Part shown: piece after piece, positions 11,336 through 19,772 of the stretch
Position numbering within the stretch: the stretch's first letter is position 1
Layout of the letters: every line of letters starts with the position of its first letter
Assembly: GCA_963575745.1 (NCBI GenBank)
Contig: CAUYUJ010008069.1
Coordinates: forward strand, 344,501 to 408,500
Length of the DNA: 64,000 nucleotides
Source: Prorocentrum cordatum
Taxonomy: Eukaryota; Sar; Dinophyceae; Prorocentrales; Prorocentraceae
Direction of reading: 5' to 3'
Position numbers and translations under genes: made by a program
The notes under the pieces: generated by a model
What the model was told of the DNA's origin: nothing
Seen by the model: the letters and a program-made list of their open reading frames with translations, nothing else
Databases searched by the model: none

Positions 11336-12445
11336 GTGTGTACGGCAGAGCACTTCTTCAAGAAGCTGTTGCGGTTCCTCGACCCCGAGTCCGTGCAGGG
11401 TACCACCACAGGGATCTTCCAGTGGATCTCTAAAGTATACCAGCACTTTCTGCTGGAGGGCATACAAGAGCTGACCAGATTTAACAAGGTCTCCACTAAC
11501 GCTCATCATCCAGCCCTCACAGCGCTCCGATCGTTCTACACAGAATGTGAGAGGAAGCACGGATCTCCAGGTTTCCCTCTGTGGGAGGAGCCGGTGGCAA
11601 CACCCGCTGCGCCTGGCCTGGGTGGCCCAGGCGCTGCCATGCAAGATGCTCCCCTCGAGATACCACAGGACCCAGGCAGTGTTGCCTCGGCAGCCCGAGA
11701 TCAAGAAACGATGGTGCAGGTCCTGGCGCAGCAGAAGAATCTGGACCGCAAGGAGTCCGACGACGAGACTACCCTTCAGGAAGAAGCTGCGCGCATCCGC
11801 GCAGAGTTGGCCAAGACTTGCGGGAACCTAGACGCATCGGATATCGGATCGACCGAGTACACTGGATCACCCGGCGATCGATTATCGCTCACTGAGATCG
11901 AGGGAGTCGGACGATCGGTCGCTTCCCGAGCCACCGCAGAGCTCAATCGCGAGGCAATGAACCAGCTAGGTCATTCTCTTGCTTCAGGAGCCCGTGGCAA
12001 CACCCGCTGGGGCAGCCTTGGGGATCTGGTCTCGACCAGGGCCCCTGAGGCACTCCAGCATGATATCCATCGACGCAGCAACTGCAGTCGCTTCCTGTCC
12101 CTGGGAATCCTTACTAACAACGGCACTCTATGTGACACATGCTGGCAATACAGCACCTCTGTAGGTGCCACGGGACTTGGTGGCGCTGAGGCCGCCGACC
12201 TCGCGTACCTGCAGGAGCTCAACCAGTGGATCAGGAACAACCTGTCCCACAACGAGATGGCCCGCCTCATCTCAGGCGGCGCGAGGATCTACTTCGGGGG
12301 ACAGCGTTCGGCTATTAGTCAGCAGCGTAATAGATTGAGGATCATTGCGAAGAAGGCCGAGGATCAGACGACCGCCCATTGTACCACCCTTCCCGTAACG
12401 TTCTTCAGCGCTTCCTCAATGAATCCTGATTCCACTACCAAATGA
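11336..12445 (+). CDS. Unrecognised coding segment 5
   Basis: A 369-codon frame opening without ATG. It begins with a helical stretch (AEHFFKKLLRFLDPESVQG, FQWISKVYQHFLLEGIQEL), then has a VATPA motif (11593), an acidic coiled-coil-like region rich in Glu, Gln and Arg, and a C-terminal globular part with CDTCWQYSTSV and ELNQWIRNNLSHNEMARLIS. The motif copy at 11993 is read out of its usual frame (RGNTRW), hinting at a local frameshift. The stop overlaps the ATG of the next frame at 12442. No family recognised. Confidence 0.45.
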   Translation: MCTAEHFFKKLLRFLDPESVQGTTTGIFQWISKVYQHFLLEGIQELTRFNKVSTNAHHPALTALRSFYTECERKHGSPGFPLWEEPVATPAAPGLGGPGAAMQDAPLEIPQDPGSVASAARDQETMVQVLAQQKNLDRKESDDETTLQEEAARIRAELAKTCGNLDASDIGSTEYTGSPGDRLSLTEIEGVGRSVASRATAELNREAMNQLGHSLASGARGNTRWGSLGDLVSTRAPEALQHDIHRRSNCSRFLSLGILTNNGTLCDTCWQYSTSVGATGLGGAEAADLAYLQELNQWIRNNLSHNEMARLISGGARIYFGGQRSAISQQRNRLRIIAKKAEDQTTAHCTTLPVTFFSASSMNPDSTTK

Positions 12446-12735
12446 CCGGAGCCCGTGAGGCTGTCGGCCAGGTGCCCTGGACCGAGGAAGACATGTGGGA
12501 GGCTTGCAGTGTTCACTACCGCAACCAAACACTTGGCCTCGCCGGTCGTAGGAATTGGTGGTTGAATGAGGTAGAATGGACAGAAGCACTAGTCAAGAAC
12601 GCGGTCTGGTCACAATTGCCGTTCCCCGTGGGGACGGCACTTATGACCGGGCCACGCGTCGTAATCTTGCCAAAGGTGCCTCTGTCGGACCTGCCCTGGG
12701 ATCAAAGGGCCATGGGGGGAAGGGTTCAGGGGTAG
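12442..12735 (+). CDS. Unrecognised small ORF overlapping segment 5 (ATGA overlap)
   Basis: A 97-codon ORF starting at ATG 12442, whose ATG overlaps the stop of the preceding frame. Sequence is tryptophan-rich at the start (VPWTEEDMWEA, RRNWWLNEVEWTEALVK). It may be the continuation of segment 5 after a 1-base shift rather than a separate gene. Confidence 0.35.
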   Translation: MTGAREAVGQVPWTEEDMWEACSVHYRNQTLGLAGRRNWWLNEVEWTEALVKNAVWSQLPFPVGTALMTGPRVVILPKVPLSDLPWDQRAMGGRVQG

Positions 12736-12785
12736 GAACCGGTCCTGATACCACCCCCACACATACACCTTTTACACACGATGCC

Positions 12786-13238
12786 ATGGCGCCGCCGCCT
12801 CGCGCTGCCCACGGCGACGCTGCTGGATCCCGCGCCTCTGGCGCGCTGGCAGCGACGTCCGCTGGGCGGCGCGGCGACGCCGCTGCCGCCCCGCAGCCAA
12901 GCGGCTGGCAGCCAGCTGGCAGCAGCGCTGGCGCCCGCGCCCCTGCGACGCCCCCGCGGGCCAAGCGGGCGCGCACCGCCGACGAGTACGCGGCGCGGTA
13001 GCGCCAACACCTCGAGGGCAGCCAGTGGGGGACCCGGTACTGGAGCTACCACAACAACTGCTGGATGTACATCGCGGAGAACAGCGATGAGTTCGTCTAC
13101 ATCCGCGACCTGCAGTACAATCCTCGATTCCGCAGTTGGCACCCAAGGACCACTTGGGCAGCATATATGACGAGCTTCATTGGAATCGATGGCCGTCGTG
13201 TTTGGGCCAGCGAGTTCTACCTGCGTGGGAATGCCTAG
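12786..13238 (+). pseudogene. Unrecognised terminal coding segment, one in-frame TAG
   Basis: From ATG 12786 the frame gives a low-complexity Ala/Pro/Arg stretch to TAG at 12999-13001, then reads on for 78 codons to TAG at 13236-13238. The second part is clearly protein-like: aromatic-rich (GTRYWSYHNNCWMYIAE, FVYIRDLQYNPRFRSWH, RVWASEFYLRGN). The continuous sense across the TAG suggests a nonsense mutation in the last exon-like piece of the block. No family recognised. Confidence 0.4.
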
Positions 13239-13782
13239 TAACGTCGGCCGCGAGGCCCACGGCTCGAGTTTGCTTGAACTTCGTCTTTCAAGAGTTCGCC
13301 CCGAGCAGTGAACACGCACACAAACTTGTAGCCACTTCGCTATATACGAAAAGTGGTTTCTTATACACATAGTGGTGAAATCCGAGGCGCGCTCCTTAGG
13401 AGCTCTGCCGAGGTGATTCACCCAGTGCAGAATTTGTCCATGTAACTGTTCGTGTTCTTCAACACGACGCTGAATTCATCTTGATCGATTGATTCCTCTG
13501 TGCGACAGCTCCCGTATTACAGACGAGGAAGCTTGGAGTACGATATGATGCCCAGCTTTAGTTCGATGCCGATGGCAACGCCCGCTGTGTCCTCGACGCA
13601 GCGGCTTTTGATGTTGTTATAGTTTGCTCAGGTCCTCTTGCTCCGCTCACCCGTGCCCCATTCCTCTCCATCCTCGAGTGCCGAAGCGTTTTTTGGGGGG
13701 CGCATCGAGGGGCACCAAAGTGTGTTCGGAAAGGATTATGGACACTTGGGTGCTCCGTCGTCCTCGCCCTGCCCGTTCACAC
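13239..13782. other. No gene seen
   Basis: Noncoding sequence after the unknown block. The only structured item is a copy of the dispersed hairpin/VATPA motif at 13571-13589. Confidence 0.6.
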
Positions 13783-13865
13783 CAGCAGAGGCGCTATATA
13801 CTTTTGCGCACTGCTGATGTGTTCGGGACGTAGCAGAGGCGCTACATATTTTTGCGCCCTGCTAC
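13783..13865 (+). repeat. Two tandem hairpins with compensatory stem changes
   Basis: Hairpin 1 (13783-13816) has CAGCAG pairing with CTGCTG. Hairpin 2 (13830-13865) has GTAGCAG pairing with CTGCTAC. Both share an inner GCGC/GCGC step and an AT-rich loop (TATATACTTTT, TACATATTTTT). The two units are about 47 bases apart. The outer pairs differ but pairing is kept, which suggests the fold matters or that the unit was duplicated. Confidence 0.6.
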
Positions 13866-14008
13866 TTGTGCACTTTGAGGAGTAAGAGGGTGACAGGTTC
13901 TTTCTTCCTTTTCCCGAGTCCTGCCTTGCGGGCGGGGTTCGGGACGGGAGGTGTGAACGGAAACCGTCGCATACCCTCATCTCTATTTCTCACTCGCCTG
14001 TTTGCTCG

Positions 14009-14022
14009 CCTTTTGGCTCAAG
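14009..14022 (+). other. Truncated dinoflagellate spliced-leader relict
   Basis: CCTTTTGGCTCAAG matches the 3' part of the dinoflagellate SL with one base missing (A after CC). It is identical to the third SL copy at 22512-22525. A 14-base match is not expected by chance in this window. No ORF follows, so it may mark the 5' end of a decayed retroposed transcript. Confidence 0.6.
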
Positions 14023-14655
14023 GTATTGGCGTGGATCAGGACGCTGATCGCACAGGACGAACAGCTCCCTATCTTCCCCTCCTTTCTCTACCTACGGATC
14101 GGGGGCTCCGTACTTGCACTGTGAACCCATACGCACATGTTGGTCGTCATCGGGTTTTTGTTTGTTCGGAGCTCTTCGGGCCCTCTCGTGCTATAGTGAC
14201 GCGTCCTGAGGCTCTCTCGGGCAGTTATGGCACCCCGTTCTTTGGCCTTTTTGAGCCCTCCTGGAAAACGTCTTGCGACTTTTTGGGGCCCCCATGTGGG
14301 CCGTCTTGGTTTGTTTTCAAGTGTTGCTTTGCTTCGTGAGGCCCTCTGTCATGCTCCCGAAATTGTTTCATGCGGAAGCTCTGAAAAAGCAACGAGTAGG
14401 TTGAAGCCGTATGTTCTAGGATGATGTTGGCCTCTAGGGGGCATTATTGAGGAGCTCCTTGCCCACATCGAACCATACTAGAATATGGTGGCTGCCTTTT
14501 GGAAACATGTCCCATATAGCGTTTTGCTAGAAGGGTCTAACAAGGGTCGAATATCCCTTTCACCAGAATCTCCACAGTTTGGGCAAGGGGGAGGCGTCTC
14601 ACTTGCATGACGGCGCGGCCCCGAATCTGCCAGCAGCGCTCAGTACAGACGGTGT
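14023..14655. other. No gene seen
   Basis: T-rich noncoding sequence with degenerate phrases such as GGGCCGTCTTGG. It could be the body of the retroposed copy that starts at the SL relict, but no coding sense was found. Confidence 0.5.
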
Positions 14656-14659
14656 TTTG

Positions 14660-15310
14660 GCTCGTTTTGGGCCAAAACTGACGTTTATTACCCCGTTCTG
14701 GCTCGACTTCAGCCTTCCCAGATCCAGAAATGAGACACACTATGGCTTTCTGGCTTGATTTGGTTTAGAAATGAGACTCACGATTGTGTTCTGGCTCGAT
14801 GTCTGTTGACTATATGCATAAGGGGACGGGGGGGCGTCTCACCAGTCCGGCGCCTGCCCGGAATCGACTCACTGTTGCGTTTCGGTTTGTTTTCAGTGTT
14901 CGCGTATCCAAAAATGAAACTGACTCCGGTCTCCTCGTGGTTCGATTTGTCCCAGGCGTATCATGTTTTCCTTCGATTTGGCCCAGGATGGGACTCCCTA
15001 TGGTGTTTGTTTGTTTTGGTTTCACTTCAACAATTCGTTTCGCCTGAATCGCCACAGGGCGGGCCGGGTGCTCTTGCTTGATGTTTGCCTTCACGCATTC
15101 AGGAATGAGACTCGTTCTGGTGCCCTGGTTCGATGTCAAGTCAAATACTTTTCTCGCCAGAATCTCCACAGGGCGGGCCGAGTGCACTGGCTTGGCTTCA
15201 GTTTTCGCAGATCCAGAGGTGAGACTCACTCCTTTGTTCTGGTTGGATTTGGTTAAAAAATGAGGCTCGCAATTGTTTTGGGCCTCGATTTCAGCCTTCC
15301 GATATCTGTA
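14660..15310 (+). repeat. Degenerate tandem/interspersed repeat family
   Basis: Diverged copies of a unit of roughly 90-110 bases. Recurrent phrases are CAGATCCAGAAATGAGACTC, TTCTGGCTCGATTT and CCACAGGGCGGGCCG, at about 14690, 14755, 14900, 15095 and 15205. Copies are only partly alike, so the array is old. Confidence 0.6.
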
Positions 15311-15640
15311 AGGGTTTCGCCCCCTGCCGCCAGCCCCTTGTCTATCATAATGAGATATACGAGAGTCGCGTCGGTGCGTCTCGGCGCTGCCTTGGCGCGT
15401 CTGGGAACATCATGCGGGGGCGGATAGAAATCATCAGCGTATATTGCGACGTCGGCATAATCGAAGACGCCTGCGGCGAATCACCGCCGCCCCCTGCCTT
15501 CTAGAATCGCCCATGTGGCCGAGCGTTGTGGCAAGGGCTCTGCCAAGCTATCGGACCATGTGTTCCCCCAACCGTTGTGGAAACCCTTCGGGGAACATTT
15601 GGGGGAGGATGGCGGGGAAGATCAGGAGGAGGCGGATGAG
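15311..15640. other. No gene seen
   Basis: Noncoding stretch rich in CGCCG steps between two repeat arrays. Confidence 0.5.
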
Positions 15641-15690
15641 GAGGGAGGAGCAGGAGGAGGAGGAGGAGGAGGAGGAGGAGGAGGAGGTGG
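15641..15690 (+). repeat. (GGA)n microsatellite
   Basis: A run of GGA triplets about 45 bases long. Confidence 0.9.
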
Positions 15691-15742
15691 CATCTTGGGA
15701 GCCTATGGGGGCACTCTTGGGGCTTCATGTTTTGCTGATTTT

Positions 15743-16078
15743 CGCCACGTTGGCGCCCGTGACCGCTCGTGGGCGTCACGTGGGCGCACCGTGCGTTGGG
15801 TAGGTTTCCCAAGGATCCGCCGCGTTGGCGCCCGTGCCCGCTCGTGGGCGCCCCGTTCTCTGGGCTGCTTTCCCGAGGATTTGCCGCGTTGGCGCCCGTG
15901 CCCGCTCGTGGGCCCCTCGTGGGCGCCCCATGCGCTGGGTGGGCTCGCCGAGAATTTACGGCGTTGGCGCCTGTGCCCGCCCGTGGGTGCCCCGTGCGTT
16001 GGGCGGGATCCCCGAGAATTCACCGCTTTTGCACCAGTGCCCGCACACGGGCGCCCCGTGGGTGCCCCATGCGTTTGC
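15743..16078 (+). repeat. GC-rich minisatellite, about five 60-75 bp units
   Basis: Each unit starts near GCGTTGGCGCCCGTGCCCGC and continues with TCGTGGGCGCCCCGTGCG and a variable GGATTT-like tail. Units start near 15748, 15820, 15885, 15960 and 16025 and diverge toward the right end. Confidence 0.8.
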
Positions 16079-16079
16079 A

Positions 16080-16320
16080 CAAGATAGTCTGCACACCACA
16101 GTTTGCACCACAGAACTTGCACTTGCACCACATAGCGTGCAACGCATAGCTCTCACCATATAGCTCACACAACAGCATACACAACACTGCTCCTATCACA
16201 TCTCATCTGCTACATTGCCGAGCTTTCACCACAGCTCACACCACATAGCTTGCACAATCTAGCTCGCACCATATAGTCCACACGACATAGCCTACACACC
16301 ATGGCTTAGACTGCGTACAG
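16080..16320 (+). repeat. Degenerate short repeat around CACCACATAGCTTGCA
   Basis: About a dozen imperfect units of roughly 20 bases built from GCACCACATAG and TAGCTCACAC phrases. It directly follows the GC-rich minisatellite. Confidence 0.7.
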
Positions 16321-16895
16321 AGCTCACTCCACGTAGTTCGTACCCAAGCTCCTTCCCCACAATGAAATCATCCACTGCTTGGTATCCACGCTTACTGACA
16401 TATGTCTTTTTAGTTGTGGTTACAATTGCACAGCAGTCCAGTTTGCATCTTGCCTGCCTAGCATGCTCTCTGCTTGCACCCCACGTGATAATTGCAGCAG
16501 GATCGAATCATTGTGACAGAGTTTCATTGTCGCCCAGTTGCATTAGAATGAAAATGGTCGCTTCGCGATTGTGTCTTGGCCGGAAGCCACGCACCTGCGA
16601 TTTAATGGCCAGCCTGGCTGATTTCTTGTTGGATGTTGTTCATCGGCCGTACTTGTCTCCCTCCTTCCCCGTCTAGTTTTGTCTCAAGGTACTCGGGCTG
16701 AAGCTATTTTGGTCCATGTAATTTCGCTCAGGATTATCAGGGGTCGATTGGACGGTTGGTGGCACCGCCTCCGTTGCAACTGCTTGCGGATTAGCGCGAG
16801 GGCCAGAGGCGCTTCCGCTGAGCACGGAGAGTCTTGACAAGGCTCAGACGGAGGTAGCCAGAGGTGGTTTGCTGATCCCACTCCGCGCTGCCGCG
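16321..16895. other. No gene assigned; 5' flank of the transporter
   Basis: Contains a 104-codon ORF (16362-16676) with a hydrophobic start (LLTYVFLVVVTIAQQSS) that I do not trust as a gene. Otherwise no recognisable feature. Confidence 0.5.
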
Positions 16896-18092
16896 ATGGC
16901 TCCTGCGCCGCGAGCCGGTTCTTCGCGCTCGGAGGCGTTGTGGAACATGCTGTGCTTCACTGTTGGGGCGGGTATGCTGGCGTTGCCCCATGCGTTGTTG
17001 TTCGCGGGGAGCTGGTTCTGGATACCTCTCCTGGGTGCGGGGGCCCTCAGCTTCTACATGGCTAGGTTGCTGCACCGAGTGCAGCTCCACTTCTGGCGGT
17101 TGGGCAAGGAGGTCCGCACTTACGAGTCATTATGCGAGGCTTGTGGTATGTCGAGGGACAAGTCTTGGTTGTGGTGGTGCACTGGGTGGATGCTGGCCGT
17201 CAACCAGACGGGCATCGCTCTGCTCTATGTGCTCACGATTTGCAAGAATCTGGACCTGTTGCTCTTGCGCGAGGGCTCCACCGGCCAGGCGGAGGCTCCG
17301 AGCTGGCAGTGGTATCCGTTGGTGGGCCTGTGCGCGGCCTTCCTTATTTCCCTGGGCCCCGACCTGGCGCACGTCAGCGGGTCCTCGCTGGTCGGTTTTC
17401 TGTCAGTGCTCTTGGTGGGCGTGCTGATCGTGGTTGCTCCAGCTCCAGGCGGGCCGTCGCAAGGCGGGCGCGTCCAGCATCCTGAGTTCCGGACCTCGCA
17501 TTGCTTGACTGGAATCTCCACGTCCATTCTGGCGTACGGGGGCCATCCGGTATTCCCCAGCGTGCAAGGCAACATGCTCGATCCATCGGGCTTCTCTGGC
17601 GTGCTCGAGACAGGTTTCCTGCTGATGGTGGCGGGCTTTTGGACGGTAGTCGCGACGAGCTGGCGGGTGCGTGGCTACCTCGTGGAGGCGTACATACTGG
17701 ACAGCCTCGATGCATCATTGCTACGCACGGCAGCCGTATGTGGACTGACTCTGCATTTCGTAGCGGCGTTGCCAGTGGTGCTCCTTCCAGCGGCCAAATT
17801 TATCGAGGACTCGACGCTCGCTGGCGCACACTCAAGGTCGTTGCGAGTTGCGCTGGTCTGCGCCGTCGTCTACGCGGCATACCAGTTCCCATCCTTCGAG
17901 GACATCGTATCTTTGCTGGGGTCTCTGACCTCCAATTTCCTAGTGTTCATGCTGCCTCTCGTCCTGCACCATTTGACATTCCCTTCCACAAGCTACTCCC
18001 GCACTGCTCTACACGCTCTCATTTTCCTGCTGTCGCTCGCAGTCCTGGCTGTTGGTTCGTCGGCGGCGATTAGTAACCTTGCCTCGGGCTGA
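16896..18092 (+). CDS. Amino acid transporter, AA_trans (SLC32/36/38-like) family
   Basis: A 398-residue integral membrane protein that would move amino acids across a cellular membrane. The first ATG in frame is 16896; the frame is also open a few codons upstream. After a short hydrophilic N-terminus, EALWNMLCFTVGAGMLALPH is the family's first membrane helix with its conserved G-x-G-x-L-x-L-P motif. About ten further hydrophobic segments follow (WIPLLGAGALSFYMARLL, SLVGFLSVLLVGVLIVVA, FLVFMLPLVLHHLTF). The conserved middle region ISTSILAYGGHPVFPSVQ matches the F-Y/G-H-x-x-x-P segment of the family. Length is normal. No intron, frameshift or stop is visible, so this is either a single-exon gene or an intact retrocopy. 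No SL relict lies just upstream. Confidence 0.85.
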   Translation: MAPAPRAGSSRSEALWNMLCFTVGAGMLALPHALLFAGSWFWIPLLGAGALSFYMARLLHRVQLHFWRLGKEVRTYESLCEACGMSRDKSWLWWCTGWMLAVNQTGIALLYVLTICKNLDLLLLREGSTGQAEAPSWQWYPLVGLCAAFLISLGPDLAHVSGSSLVGFLSVLLVGVLIVVAPAPGGPSQGGRVQHPEFRTSHCLTGISTSILAYGGHPVFPSVQGNMLDPSGFSGVLETGFLLMVAGFWTVVATSWRVRGYLVEAYILDSLDASLLRTAAVCGLTLHFVAALPVVLLPAAKFIEDSTLAGAHSRSLRVALVCAVVYAAYQFPSFEDIVSLLGSLTSNFLVFMLPLVLHHLTFPSTSYSRTALHALIFLLSLAVLAVGSSAAISNLASG

Positions 18093-18717
18093 CCCTCAGA
18101 TGGCCCCGAAAGAATTAGAAATTGTCATGCAAGCCATGCCGACGAGTCGCCAGGGGCAAGTCATCCCAAACAAGGAATATGTTGCCTTCTCCCTCGTCTG
18201 TCTGCTTAATCGGGGCCCTTACGAGTGGTTTGATAGGTAGCAGTTGGCGCTAGCGGTGGCCCCCCGTCGACTTGAGTGTGTTTGCGACTTGCTCTCTCTC
18301 TTGTTCCCCTTCAACACTGTTCGCGCGTTCCAGAGGGGCCCCCCATCGGACTTGACGTTTGCGAGACATCAAAGCCCCTCCCGGAACGGTCCTGCACGAC
18401 GGCCCTCAAGTGTTTTCGGATGCATGTCTTGGACTGCGGCGGCGCTCTCCTTTGAGCTTGTGTGTTCTTTGGGGGCGTCGGTGTCACGAAGTCCGTCGGC
18501 TCTTAGCTTGTGTCCCGACGGGACCTTCGCACTTTGGATGTGCGTTCAAAGTCATGACTGGTAGTTGCCGGTCACACCGACCGAAGTGAAGTAGCATTTT
18601 TTGATGGGGTTGCGTTGAGGCAAATTCTGATAGTGCGCAGACGCATTGATGCGGGAATGGGTTTACCAGACGTCTGCCTCGCGAGTAAGTCTGGGGCATG
18701 GACTGACAGGTTGAACT
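18093..18717. other. No gene seen; 3' flank of the transporter
   Basis: No ORF with recognisable sense and no poly(A) tail after the transporter stop that would prove retroposition. Confidence 0.5.
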
Positions 18718-18810
18718 AGAGCGACAGAGAGAGATAGAGCGAGATAGAGGGAGAGGGGGAGAGAGAGAAATAGAGAGAGAGATAGGGAGGCAGAGAGAGA
18801 GATAGCGAGT
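18718..18810 (+). repeat. (GA)n/(GATAGA)n microsatellite
   Basis: About 90 bases of AGAGA with interspersed GATA and GGGA steps. Confidence 0.9.
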
Positions 18811-19772
18811 TACAGTGGGCACCTGCTCTCTGAGGTGCTGGCCTTCCAGACAGCTTTCAATGCAGCTGGAGGCAACGTAGCACCCGCCTCAGTCGGTGCA
18901 ATCTCGAAGCAATACCTTGCGCATGGTTTGATGTCAATCCTTCCGCCGTTCGATCGAATTTGGCACATGGTTCGCTTCGTTCGACAGGGAGAGGCCAGGT
19001 GTTGGCAGTAACTGTACGCTTCATGCCCAAGTAATTGGAGATGGGGGCCTCTCTACTTTCCCAGACATATTTGATTCTTCAGTATGGATACCTGGACCAC
19101 TCCTTCAATATGCCGCGACCAGACTGGATGCGGCTTCTCCACCTACCTACGTAGATGCCTGCTGACCCTCCTCTGGAGGCACCATGCTGCGAAACTCATT
19201 GTTGCATCGTCGTCTTGCTGACATGTCTTGTCTTCTCTTGTCCTGGTTTTCGTCAGCTGTCTCTCCAGTCATGTATCGCTTCTGCGTTCTGATTCGGGGA
19301 AATGTACCACAGTGCCCAAAGTCACCCACAGGGGGCGTAACCAAAGTCCTTGTGGCGCCCCACGTTGTTTTTGGATCCTCACAGGGACTCAACCAGACGG
19401 CCAAGCACGAGAGACCAGGGGGATCCAACAAGAGGCTCCCAGCCCCCCGAGGCCACCCGAGAATGGCGCCCCAGCTGTTCACGAGGCATCCTAGAGAATC
19501 CCCACGACGGCCCCCAACGCGATTTCGAGACAACCCAGCACCGCCCCAACCAGGAAGTTTCCAAGACGTGTCAACACGCCCATGACGATCCCAACGCAGA
19601 CCCGCTTGGTTTTCCAAGTTATCGATTCGTAGAGCCTGGCGACGGCGGCGAGCTTCGTCGCCCCTGGGAGTAGGCGTCGACGCGGCGGGGCTCCGAGAGG
19701 GAGATCCCGCAGCCCTCGCCCGGCCACCCGGCCTGCGACCGTTCATCTTGCTGCCACGGTGTCATCGTTTCT
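18811..19772. other. No gene seen
   Basis: Overlapping ORFs on both strands lack recognisable sense. A variant of the dispersed motif with a small insertion is at 18868-18890. The last 100 bases may hold decayed sequence upstream of the RT pseudogene. Confidence 0.5.

Larger units (their letters stand above)
582..13589 (+). repeat. Dispersed short motif, consensus GGTGGCAACACCYGCTGMNG, 11 clear copies
   Basis: Copies lie at 582, 654, 1343, 6826, 8197, 8920, 9946, 10780, 11593, 11993 and 13571; weaker ones at 5998 and 6238. The first 12 bases can pair as GGNG-GCRA-CNCC, a 4-bp stem closed by a GNRA tetraloop. Stem variants include T/A, T/G, A/T and C/G pairs; 9946 has an A/G mismatch, and 6826, 11993 and 13571 each lose an outer pair. 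In eight or nine copies the motif also reads (V/E)ATPA or a close variant in the local open frame, with synonymous third-base changes. Flanking bases are unrelated, so this is not a duplicated larger block. Function unknown. Confidence 0.7.
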
